Shown one piece after another: positions 10,954 through 20,460 of a stretch of 64,000 bases of DNA (positions within the stretch are counted from its first letter, which is position 1; the number at the start of each line of letters is the position of its first letter). A program made the position numbers and the translations under genes. The notes under the pieces were generated by a model. It was not told the origin of the DNA. It did not search any database and saw nothing but the letters and a program-made list of their open reading frames with translations. The DNA is from Tolypeutes matacus (Eukaryota; Chordata; Mammalia; Cingulata; Chlamyphoridae), in contig JAKSZT010004976.1 of the NCBI GenBank assembly GCA_026826555.1, forward strand, positions 6,862,900 through 6,926,899. Direction: 5' to 3'.

Positions 10954-11355
10954 AAAAACTTCTGCACCTCAAAGGATGTTATTAAGAAAATAAAAAGGCA
11001 TCCTACCCAATGGGAAAAAATATTTGGCAACCATATATCTGATAGGAGCTTAATATCCTGCATATATAAAGAAATCCTACACCTTGAAAATAAAAGGACA
11101 AACAACCCATTTAAAAAATGGGCAAGTGACCTGAAAAGACACTTCTCCAAGGAAGAAATACAAATGACTAAAAAGCACATGAAAAAATGCTCAACATCAC
11201 TTGCTATCAGGGAAATGCAAATCAAAACTACAATGAGATACCATCTTACACCCATCAGAATGGCAGCTATTAAAAAAACAGGAGACACTAAATGTTGGAG
11301 AGGATGTGGAGGAATAGGAACCCTCATCCACTGCTGGTGGGACTGTGGTATGGTC
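10954..11355 (+). repeat. Second copy of the 402-base duplication
   Basis: This is the counterpart of 10452-10853. Reading ORF2 through this copy and ignoring the first gives the expected continuous L1 C-terminus ([14 protein letters not shown] onward) to the stop at 11722-11724. Confidence 0.95.
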
Positions 11356-12242
11356 CAGCCACTTTGGAGGACAGTTTGGCGGTTCCTCAGAAAACTAGCA
11401 ATAGATCTTCCGTATGATCCAGCAATTCCACTGTTGGGTATATACCCAGAAGAACTGAAAACAAAAACACAAACAGATATATGCACACCAATGTTCATAG
11501 CGGTATTGTTCACCATTGCCAAAAGTTGGAATCAGCCCCGGTGCCCATCAACAGAAGAATGGATAAGCAAAATGTGGTACATACATACAATGGAATATTA
11601 CTCAGCTGTAAGAAGGAACAAAGTGCTAACACATGGAATAATGTGGATGAATCTTGAAGACCTTATGTTGAGTGAAGCAAGCCAGGCACTGAAGGATGAA
11701 CAGTATATGATCTCACTGATCTGAACTGAGGAAAGTGAGCAGTCTCTGAGAACCATTGTCTAAAAGATAGGTTAACAAAGGAGAGTAAGAGAAGAGCAGG
11801 CTTTGAGCCATCACCCATATGGACATAATCTATGGTAAAGGGATAGAGTGCGGTTGCATGTTGGGGGATGGGGCAGATGAGTGGTGGTGTTCCTGGGTTT
11901 GGTGGTGCAGCACTGGGGGGTGGGTGGATTAGGAAGGGCAGGTTCAAATCCCCAGGGCATGTAACTGTGAATCTTGACATTCCATGGGTTGGGAGAGGGG
12001 GATATCATGGGCCCTGGGGGGCTGGGGGGAAGGAACAGTCAAGATCTAGTAGGTTGTTTGGTGGTCATGGGGAAGGTTTTTCATTACCTTACAGTAATGG
12101 ACACAGGACATGGTAAATATCATCAAAATTATTAAACTGTATCATCTAAATTGTAAACTATACTGTAAATCACTGACAATGTTTAGTTGCTATATTTTGC
12201 TATCTGTATAACAGTTATAACAATGCTAACAACCAAAAAAAA

Positions 12243-12274
12243 GGGGGGGGTTATATGGGGTGGGGAAGGGGGGG
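12243..12274 (+). other. G-quadruplex-capable motif in the L1 3' UTR
   Basis: The runs are G8-N6-G4-N1-G4-N2-G7 on the L1 sense strand. This fits the simple four-tract G4 rule with short loops. Confidence 0.8.
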
Positions 12275-12460
12275 TGGTTTGGTATCTGGGAGTCTCCGGC
12301 ACTCCGTGTGTGACTTTGCTGTGACCTAAAACTTCTTTGAAAATTAAATGAAAAATTGGGAGACAATGGGGATTGAGAGGAGGAAGGTGTCATGGCACAC
12401 CAGACATCTCATAACACAGTGATAAAAGGCAGAAAAAAAAAGAGAAAGGAAAAAAAAAAA

Positions 12461-12494
<34 letters not shown>

Positions 12495-12762
12495 AAAGGC
12501 ATTTCCTTTGCTTTTGTGCCCATTTTTTGAATGTCCCAATCCACTAATTATATTTTATTTTGTTTTGTTCTTTGTTTGATTATTTGTTTTTTTTTCCTTC
12601 TCTTTTTTTACCCCCTGAGTCTCCTTATGTTTGTCTCTTGCATGTAAGCTTATCATACTTGTTTCTTTTTCCTAGTAAGTGTATTTGATTATTTTATGGA
12701 CCAAATGTTCATGGAGGATTTGGATCACAGAAGGGATACAATGGGTACTGCGGGGGATTATT

Positions 12763-12795
12763 GGGGGGGGGGTGTCTGGGGGGGGTTCGTGGGGG
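12763..12795 (+). other. Second G-run cluster in the L1 3' UTR
   Basis: The runs are G10-N5-G8-N5-G5. The first two runs are long enough to supply two tracts each, so a four-tract G4 is possible. In the older copy near 46570-46630 the G runs are shorter. Confidence 0.7.
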
Positions 12796-14430
12796 TTGGT
12801 TCATCCGAATATACATGAAAGATATACAAAATCGTTCAAAGGATCGGGGGATGGGGCATGATCACGATGGGTGGATAATCACACAATAAATGAAGGAATC
12901 TGAATTCCTAGCCTGGAGAGCTCTGCCACAGTCTCCAAGGGAGCAGCAATAGTCCTCTGAGTGTAGGGACAGTGCCTGTCAAAATAGGATGACCCACTGA
13001 TGTGTTTTTTTTTTATTGATGACTACCCTTGTGAGTCTTTGCTCTTGTAAATGAGACTTAGCCTGCAGTTGTGGGGTGCCTAAGGGTTGCCACCTGAGAG
13101 CCTCCTTGTTGCTCAAATGTGGCCTCTCTCTAGGCCAAACTCAGCATATGATTGCATTACTTTCTCCCCAACGTGGGACATGACTCCCGGGGATGAGCCT
13201 CCCTGGCAACGAGGGATTAATACCAAGTGCCAACTGGCAACACAACTGGAAAAAGACCTTGAATAAAAGGGGGAAATGGTAAAGACAAATGAGTTCAAGT
13301 GGCTAAGAGACTTCAAAGAGAGTCGGGAGGTCATCCCAGAGGTAACTCTTACGCACACCTCAGTAGGAGCTCATAGAACATCTAAGTGCCTATCACCCCA
13401 CACAGAGGGTTTCCTGAGAGCTCTGGAGACACCCAGGTCCTATATAAGGGGGGATAGCCCCAGAGACTGATGCCTTATCAGTGGGATCTGTTTTGGAATC
13501 TGTGCTCATGAGAGTGACAGAATCGGACTCAAATAAGTCCTCCCTGCACATGGTTCACCAGTCCCTTCTATTCAAACCTATATGTGATGCTGGAGTTTTT
13601 AGGTATACTTCCAGAGACTGGAGCCTCCCGCCTACCTATGTGCCAGGTGTGCATGAAATCTCGGTGGAGCTGCAACTCCTACCCTACAGCTCAATGGACT
13701 CATCCAAGTCACCTGGTGAGGCGACAATGATGGGCAATGGCCATCCCAGGGAATGGAGAGGGCCTGCATCTGCAGGCAGGATCATCCCACCCACCATATC
13801 CATGGGATATAAGCCCTCTCTCACTTGGAGTTGGAGTGGACATCACCATCCCAGTCCCCTCAGGATTAGGGGAAGAACTATGGACTAGAGTGGACTTGAT
13901 GGTATTCTGTTGTTCACATATGGTGATTCTAGCAATGGAAGAAATTATAACAATGAGGTGGAGCCAGTGGCCACTTGACACTTTTGGGGTAGGGAGGGGA
14001 TGAGCAGTTGAAATACAGGGGCTTCTTTGGGAATTAGAGGTTGTCCTGAGTACCGTTGTGGCAACGGATGTAGGCCATTTTAAATCAGCACACACCACTC
14101 AGAACTGAGTGGGAGAGAGTGTGGTCTACGGTGTGAACTGTGGTCTATGGTTGGTGGCAAGGCTCCAGGATGTGTAAGTTCATTGAGGGTGGTGGGCCAC
14201 ACTTGTGGGAGATGTTTGTGTGGGATGTGGTGGGAGGTGTGGGAGGTGGGCAACAGGGGAATCCCAGTGGGTTCCGTGTAATATTTTGGGTAATCTAAGC
14301 ACCTCTTAAAATATATGTATATATATATATAAATAACATTTTTGTAAGTAAATACACATATATGCATATATATTTATATATCATTTTGCAAATGTTTGTA
14401 TGTATTGTGAGAATTTTGATTTTTACCCAC

Positions 14431-14473
14431 AATAAAAATAAATAAAAAATTAAAAAAAAAAAAAAAAAAAAAA
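14431..14473 (+). promoter_or_regulatory. L1 polyadenylation signal and poly(A) tail
   Basis: Overlapping AATAAA hexamers at 14431-14445 are followed by an A tract from about 14452. The tail runs directly into the right target-site duplication. Confidence 0.9.
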
Positions 14474-14489
14474 AGAAATGGTGATTTGC
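14474..14489 (+). repeat. Right target-site duplication of the full-length L1
   Basis: The 16 bases are identical to 6035-6050. Confidence 0.96.
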
Positions 14490-14904
14490 ATACGGGTGAG
14501 TTTTATTTATTTTTAATATAACTTTGTTTCAAATAAAAAAAATAACAGAAAAATGCAGCTCAACAAGTTATGGAAACATTACTCCCAAAAATTCTTTCCA
14601 GGCAATTTTACCTCATCTAACTTCAACTACTAATTTGGTTTGTTCCTCTAGTGTTCAGAAAATTATACAGATGAACACGGATTAGTTAAATGACACAGTC
14701 GAGGTCTCCTTATTAATGTAAAAAATGAAGAGAAAAAAATGTTTAAGCATATTCATATCTTACAAAACCAAACTTTTTTTTTTTTTTAACTTTAGCATTA
14801 ATATATCAGGGGGTTAGCTTTAAAAGAACAACCCTGTGTTATACATTTATTGGGATTTAGATAACAAGATTATCATACCACAGAGCAAGAGCTTTCTCTA
14901 AACC
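14490..14904 (-). other. Intron sequence, nothing recognised
   Basis: This is AT-rich intron with a T11-13 run near 14767-14788. No repeat family or gene is identified. Confidence 0.5.
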
Positions 14905-15135
14905 AGATACCTGGGGTAATAACTCAAATATGCCATCACATTCCATTCTCACAAAAACCCTTTGAGGTAGGAGCTATCATTAACCCTGTTTTGCAGAAGA
15001 GGAAACAGAGGTTCAAAGTGGCTGAATAACTTGACCAAAGTCCCATGGTTAGCAAGTGGCAGAGTGGATCTGCAGTGGGGACTGAATGTGAAGAACTGGT
15101 TCTCAACTGCCAGACTGCATTGCCTGATCTGGGGA
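14905..15135 (-). mobile_element. MIR SINE (ancient), minus strand
   Basis: The reverse-complement MIR pattern is visible: 'tcacaaaaaccctttgaggtagg', then 'gaggaaacagaggttcaaag', 'aacttgaccaaagtcccatggttagcaagtggcagag'-like text spread over 14945-15065. The element is divergent, as expected for MIR. Confidence 0.8.
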
Positions 15136-16984
15136 CCAAATCCCAAAGAAGTGAGCAGGATGTACAGAAATCAATCCCCAGAAAGGCCAGGTTAAGCCTC
15201 ACGCTTCCTTAAGGTTTCTACATACCTGGCTAAACCAAACTCATTTTTTGACCTTCAGGTAGACTTTTAAACATCATTTTAAAGCTGTCTACCCAGGAGG
15301 CAGCTGACGATTCTAATATATGCTGTTTTTAACTGCCGCTGCTCTGTTTTATGTTTTTAATTGAATGTTTTAAATTTTGTGCTTGCACCCTGAAGCTGTT
15401 TTATTGTAAATCATGCAATTTTATAAATCAGATTTTATAAAACCCAATGATTAAAACTTCTGATTGCGGAGGGGGACGGCTAAAGAGCAGAGATTCCAAT
15501 TTAGAACTTAGAACCAGAATTTATGCAGAAAATTCCGCTAGCACAGTAGCTTCCATTTCCCATTTTGTTTGTATCCCGCTGGCTTGAACAGCTGGAATGT
15601 CGGTAAAGCTGAGGCATCAGCAGAAACACACCTCATTAGCTTCCACACTGGGTTGAGTGTGGGGTAGAGGAAGGAATTGTTCACTGTGTCATATTCATGT
15701 CCATATGCCCTGCCAGCAAGTCACAGGCTTTACGATGGCTTGGTGAAGGGTTGCGAAGTCATGGAATGCAAACTAACGGAATTTCTCAACCTTCCTTCCC
15801 TTTAGATCAAATATCTTTTTGGAGACCTCCTCGCTCTGCAAAGCCCTTAGGAAACTGTAATGAAGTGGGGAGTCAGTATGGGACATACTTTCATTTAAAT
15901 TCACATTTAGGACTCAAGATCAACATGGAACATGCAGTGGCACGCCATCAATTTTTCCAGAACAATTGACTGACCCACCTTTTCAGAAGGGAAGAACAGA
16001 ACTCTTGGCTTGAACCTTTGGGAACTCAAACCCAAGCCTCAAAAAGTCATAAAAGGCAAAATAACCAAACAAAAAGTACTGAAGGTAAAAACGTATTGCT
16101 TGAGGCCTCACCACCGGGAGCTCAGATTCACTATAAAGTTTTTGTTACCTGAGACAAAGAGGAGCAGGATGGTTGCTCTCATCAAAAATCATTTTCCTCT
16201 GAAGTCTGGATACTTTGGAAGGTCCTGGGGCTAACTCTGGTTGTCTTAGGAACTTGTGGATTGGTATTTTTAAGTGGAAGGTGATTAGGTGATGAAAGCA
16301 TCTGGTATCTTCATCAGTTTCTTCTGGAGAGTACTCTGCACCAGTAGAAGTTTGGATAAGGTCTGACTCTAGAAATGCCCTTCTCCAGGAACAAGACCCA
16401 GATATCTGGTCTACACTGACAACAGGACTGCTTTTCAGGCTGATGCTGGGTGCCATATGAGGTGCACTGGCAGCAGATTGCTTACAGCTGCCCCTGGACA
16501 GTAGCTGAGCCAGCTCCTTCCATCACTGCACATGGGATTTCTGCCAATGGCCACAGTGATTTCTCCCAATGATTTTCCCAGGCACTTGTGTTGGGATTAG
16601 TTATTGTCAGGCCCTAACAGCAAGGTAGACTTGATGTGTCAATTCTAGACTGCTACCTGATACATCCAAACTGGAATTTCTGATTGCTTTCTACTTTCTT
16701 GCCCTGCCCTGGACAAGGCAGCCATGCAGTCACATATGCTGGGGACAAGAGTGGGTTAATTTAGAGGGAAAGAAACAGTTCCCAAGTGGACAGGCAGCTA
16801 CAACACTGACTATCTCTGCATTATTTATAAGCAACTTGTCTCAAGAATACTTGGCAAAAGGATGAGCCAGCAGGTTCACAACCTTGGTTTCTACATTTTA
16901 CCTTCGGGCATGGGAACGCATCAGCAATATAATCCTTGATACAAATAATAAGCTGCCCAGATTCCAGGAGGAAAAGGAACATAC
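15136..16984 (-). other. Intron sequence, mostly unrecognised
   Basis: No exon is found. The 15290-15650 part is unusual for its surroundings (AT-rich homeodomain-like motifs, no repeat signature) and is discussed as a candidate regulatory element. The rest shows nothing I can name. Confidence 0.5.
15395..15445. promoter_or_regulatory. Candidate AT-rich regulatory cluster (PBX-HOX-like sites)
   Basis: GTAAATCAT at 15406-15414 and ATAAATCAG at 15423-15431 are the reverse complements of ATGATTTAC and CTGATTTAT, which resemble PBX-HOX composite sites. A direct repeat ATTTTATAAA (15418-15427 and 15432-15441) overlaps them. Function is inferred from motif resemblance only. Confidence 0.25.
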
Positions 16985-17530
16985 GATGTGGTGGCTTTAA
17001 AATACACCTACAAATTACAAATTCTTTGACACTCCTTCCTTTATAAGGTGAAGCTTAATGCCCCTTCCCTTGAATGTGTTATGAACTGGATTTAGTGACT
17101 TGCTTCCAGTAAATAGAACATGGTGGAAGTGATAGTGTATGGCTTTCAGAGACAAAGTTATAAAAGGTGTTGTGGGTTCCTTCTTGTTCTTTCTCTTGGA
17201 TCACTTGCTCTGGGGAAGCCAGCTCCCATGTGAGGGCATGAAACTCGAGCAGCACTAAGGAAGGTCCACCAGGTGAGGAAATGAGCCCTCCAGCCAATAG
17301 CCACATGAATGAGCCATCTTGGAGGCGCATCGCCCAGCCCCAATCAAACCCACTGCAGCCCTGCAATAATCTTAAATGAAATCTCATGAGCGATCCTGAG
17401 CTAGGACTATCCATTTAGGCCATTCTTGGATTCCTGACTCAGGAGCTATGACTTAATTCATTTTTGTGGTTTTAAGCCATGAACTTTTGGGGGTAATTTG
17501 TTGTGCAGCAACAAATAACGACTATGATAT
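16985..17530 (+). mobile_element. MLT1-like MaLR LTR (ancient)
   Basis: The layout matches ancient mammalian MaLR LTRs: 'cttcccttgaatgtg', 'tagtgacttgcttcca', 'gagccatcttgga', and an end of 'gttttaagccatgaa...gggtaatttgttgtgcagcaa'. It is diverged and non-coding, and lies upstream in gene sense of the exon at 17948-18001. Confidence 0.7.
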
Positions 17531-17947
17531 GAATAATTGCTTGGGTCATCTCTTAACTAGCTCTGGCCCCATCTTCCCTCACCTTCTGCAGATGCATAAG
17601 TTAGTGAGTTTTGCCTCCTTTCTTGTGAACAGAGAGTAAAGGGATAGTCAAAAGTTAGGATGCCAGATCATGGAGAGAGAGCAAGTGTTCTAGAGGTTTC
17701 TCCAACTAAACATTTAAGCTTTGATTCTATCATCACGTATGGGTTGGAAGGGTCTTTGCTATTGTGACTCCCCAAATTGCAGTGATTTGTGGCAGGCTGC
17801 TGAGAGAGCCAAATAAATCTGTGATGGTATGCGATGAAAAATCAATCAGATATGTCCCTTGCTCCCTGTTCCTTTTCCCAGATTGTCATACAATGTTGAA
17901 TGTAGGAAACTGTTTTGGAGAAGAAATTAAGAAAGTATTTTACTTAC
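17531..17947 (-). other. Intron sequence next to exon
   Basis: I see no repeat here. The donor of the adjacent exon (GTAAGTAAAA on the minus strand) lies at the right end. Confidence 0.6.
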
Positions 17948-18001
17948 TTCATGATGACAATGTAGATAAGATACATCAGCACAAGGACTAAAGACTCCCA
18001 C
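17948..18001 (-). CDS. SLC24A3: SLC24A3 exon, transmembrane helix WESLVLVLMYLIYIVIM
   Basis: This 54-base exon reads G TGG GAG ... ATC ATG AA on the minus strand, with acceptor tttgtctgcag and a strong donor GTAAGTA. The first G completes the second half of Trp TG|G from the microexon at 25354-25379. The final AA is completed by the A that opens the exon at 4307-4440 (Lys). It encodes 17 full residues that are almost all hydrophobic, forming the last transmembrane helix before the cytoplasmic loop. The peptide matches the NCKX3 helix as remembered, with no change. It was too short to appear as an open frame and was found by searching for the missing protein segment. Confidence 0.95.
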
Positions 18002-19214
18002 CTGCAGACAAACCATGGGCAGTTAAAGTCACTGAAGGAAGACGTGAAACGCACCAGCCTGTTCTTTCAGAACACGTCTGATGTGAATGGCAGCTAAACC
18101 CACCAAAGAAGACAAGGAGAAGGGAGACTTGCAGGCTGGTTACAAATACTTTCTGGGCTAGAGAAATTTTCTGTGCTGCATACAGTTTTCAGTGACCTTT
18201 CTTTTCCTTTCCCACTTAAAAGGAAAATGCTCCTTCCTCTCTATTATTCACTCACCTAAGAGTTCTTTGAACACAGCAAGCCTTCCATATATATTGCTGA
18301 ATTTTAGGCCTATATTTATAAATATGTCCACAGCTTGATCATTTAATAAACTTATTCAGATATTTTTACAAAGGGCAAACCAGAGGAAGTGGTGGGGGCA
18401 ACTGAAGGAGTGGTGACTCCAGAGAAGCTGGGTGTCAAGACAAAGAGGAAGGGAGCACACTTAGGCAGGAGAAGGTAAGAATGAATGAGTGGAAAACAGT
18501 AAAGAGAGAAGAAAGAAATAATGAAACCCACCAAAATGTACCTTTACCTTCGTATCATTCGAATACTTCTGCTCTTTTCTTAAAACAAGGGCACTTGTTT
18601 TCTGGGCTCCATTTTAGCTGTAGAATTAAGTTAGCTAACTGAGAGAGCAATTCTGGCTTGGAGGTAAGTCTACTGGAGAATGGCCTAATGAGGAAATTCC
18701 AGGTGATGACTGCCTTTCCTATTCCCTTTCCAATTTCCACGTCCTAGAAATGTATCCTCGGGAAATAGTTGGTCTAATGAAAAAAGGATGCACAAATATG
18801 GGTTTTTGCTGCAGTGGTGTTTATAAAAGTGAAGAGCTGGGAAGAAGCCAGATGGTTCTAAAACAGGGGACTGGGTTAGTCAATTTTTATGAGTACGTCT
18901 ATACAATGCACCCATGAAGATTAATTACATAAATGCGTATGAGTCTATTATAGAAAGTGCTCACGATGCACTACTGAGAGAAGAAAGCAAGGGTGTGCTA
19001 ACTTCTGCCATATTTCTTGGCTTCTTTCACAGCAAAACTTCCTGAAGAATTGTGGTAGACTCCATGTCTGTTCCTCCTCTTGAGTCTAACTTCCTCGCCC
19101 AGTGATCGCCCAGAACAATACTTGGAGGTCAATTTCTCAGCAGCATCTGAAAGTGGACCACTTGCCCTCCTTCCTAAAAGAGTTTTTTCTTGGCTTCCTA
19201 GAAGCCACATGAGG
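18002..19214 (-). other. Intron sequence, nothing recognised
   Basis: This is 1.2 kb of mixed sequence between the exon and an LTR. I recognise no repeat or exon. Confidence 0.5.
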
Positions 19215-19612
19215 TAGATTGCCTTCTGTACCCCCTCAAAAGACAGGCTTGTGATCTGCAGTCCTGTGGGTGGGAACTTGTTTGTAAATAGGTCCTTTGG
19301 AAGATATTATTTATTAAGGTGTGGCCAAATGAACCAGGGTGCTTTTAGTCCATCTTACTGGATGCCTTATAGAGAGAAGAAACCAGAAGCCAGAGGAAAG
19401 CAAAAGAGCAGACAGAAGGAGAGAGAGCCGCCATGAGCAGGAGGCAGAGGCAAGCCAGGGAGCCCAGAACACGACAGACTTTGGGGAGAAAGCGTGGTCT
19501 TGCCAGTGCCTTGATTTTGGACTTCCAGCCTCTGAAACTGTGAGCCAATAAAAGCTTGTTGTTTAAGCCAATCCACTGTGCGGTATTCGTTACAGCAGCT
19601 GGGCAAGCATAC
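19215..19612 (+). mobile_element. MaLR-type solo LTR
   Basis: It follows the same order as the copy at 57490-57968: 'cctgtgggtgggaacttgtttgtaaatagg', 'aaggtgtggcc', 'gccttatagag', 'cagaagccag', 'ttgattttggacttccagcctc', then 'gttgtttaagccaatccactg' and a 'gcagctgggcaagc' end. The arrangement is that of MLT1/MST-type LTRs, with lineage-specific sequence. Only one LTR is present. Confidence 0.75.
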
Positions 19613-19989
19613 CTGGTTTTCCTCCTGTGCCTCTAGCTCTCCTTCCAGATCCCCTTTGCCTCTTCCATTTCCTCAGTTCAACCTCTAAATACTGGACCTT
19701 CTTCTCTTTTTTACCTACTCTTTCTCCCTAGGTGAGCTCATCCTTTCTGAGTGTTATAAATACCAAATAAATGATAACCCCACAGGTATTGCACACCTCT
19801 CTAGATTCCCATATCCAGCTACCAATTTGGCCTCTCCGGCTGGAAATCTAAATGTGTATCAAAACAGATTCTTAGAGTTCCCCTTCCTGGCTTCATTCTC
19901 CCAGGCTTTGGCACCTCAGTAAACAGTACCTCCTCCCACCCAGTCAAGCCCACAGCTAGAAACAGATGGGGAGCCCTCCTCTTCCTGCA
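19613..19989 (-). other. Intron sequence, C/T-rich, unrecognised
   Basis: This pyrimidine-rich sequence may belong to the L2 that follows, but I cannot align it with confidence. Confidence 0.4.
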
Positions 19990-20460
19990 CCCCCACGCTC
20001 GTCAAGATATTATGTCCCAAATATGTCCTGAGTCTGTTTGCTACCTACTGCTCTACTCTACCCCCTCTAGTGCACCTTAGCTACAGCCTCTGAACTGCTC
20101 TCCTTGATGCTTCTGGATCATGCCCTTCCTCTGCTGAAAACTCTTCAATTGTCTCCCAAAATACTTGAGAAAGTATAAAAGGGGCCCCTGCCTCCCTGCA
20201 AAAGCAGGCCATTTTCTTCCTTCCCAAGTAACTTTGTGCCATCTTCCCACCCTGTCTGGGCTCTAGCCATACTGGCCTCCTTCAGTTTTCACATACCAAG
20301 CTCTGTCCCTCTCCTCAGTCTTTGCACCTGCTGTTCCCTCTGCTAGGAATGCTCTTCCCCTCACTCTCGGCTGACCCCCATCTCATCCTGTCACTGCCTC
20401 CCTGAAGCCTTCCCTGCTTACCTTCCTCTGCTCACTGTCACATGAACCTGTGATTAGCTT
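19990..20460 (+). mobile_element. L2 LINE fragment (ancient)
   Basis: It contains the characteristic L2 3' stretch: 'tttgcacctgctgttccctctgctaggaatgctcttcccctc' spread over about 20323-20362, then 'tgaagccttccctgc'. Confidence 0.82.

Larger units (their letters stand above)
7408..11724 (+). pseudogene. L1 ORF2 (endonuclease / reverse transcriptase), frameshifted
   Basis: ORF2 supplies the endonuclease and reverse transcriptase for target-primed reverse transcription. The endonuclease part (7408 to about 8050) has Asn16, the QETH Glu43 and Tyr115. The catalytic Asp145 is Glu (AGEFNTPL instead of GDFNTPL). The reverse transcriptase follows in another frame, with [25 protein letters not shown] and FADD at 9500-9511. 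The C-terminal Cys/His segment is [18 protein letters not shown]. Four frame changes are visible: near 7971-7978; a one-base loss near 9592 (GGT-ATAAG where GGTTATAAG is expected); an eight-A run at 9664-9671 where seven are expected; and a four-T run at 10196-10199 where three are expected. The 3' end is interrupted by the gap. The last two frame changes are in homopolymers and could be sequencing errors. Without the repeated segment the total is about 1270 residues, normal for ORF2. Confidence 0.93.
11725..14451 (+). other. Unusually long (~2.7 kb) L1 3' UTR, apparently composite
   Basis: All sequence from the ORF2 stop to the poly(A) lies within the same target-site duplication, so it belongs to the L1. 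The first ~0.85 kb (to about 12580) is G-rich with several G runs and a (TA)n at about 12464-12491. The remainder (about 12690-14300) is homologous to the older L1 ends at 46530-48290 and 63072-63740, and in reverse to 54480-55090. Shared landmarks include 'tttggatcacagaagg', 'gggacatgactcc' and 'ggggatgagcctccctggca'. The last ~240 bases match 56310-56543 closely. Confidence 0.85.
6051..14473 (+). mobile_element. Full-length L1 LINE, antisense in SLC24A3 intron
   Basis: This is a complete LINE-1 in the order short 5' UTR (6051-6363), intact ORF1 (6364-7284), 123-base spacer, frameshifted ORF2 (7408-11724), long 3' UTR (11725 to about 14451) and poly(A). It is bounded by a perfect 16-base duplication, so the insertion is recent. 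The span includes a 100-N gap and a 402-base repeated segment at the gap; without them the element is about 7.9 kb. It sits in the 13.5-kb SLC24A3 intron in the opposite orientation to the gene. The 5' end starts just before a YY1-type site, as in other full-length L1s, so it does not appear 5'-truncated. Confidence 0.95.
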
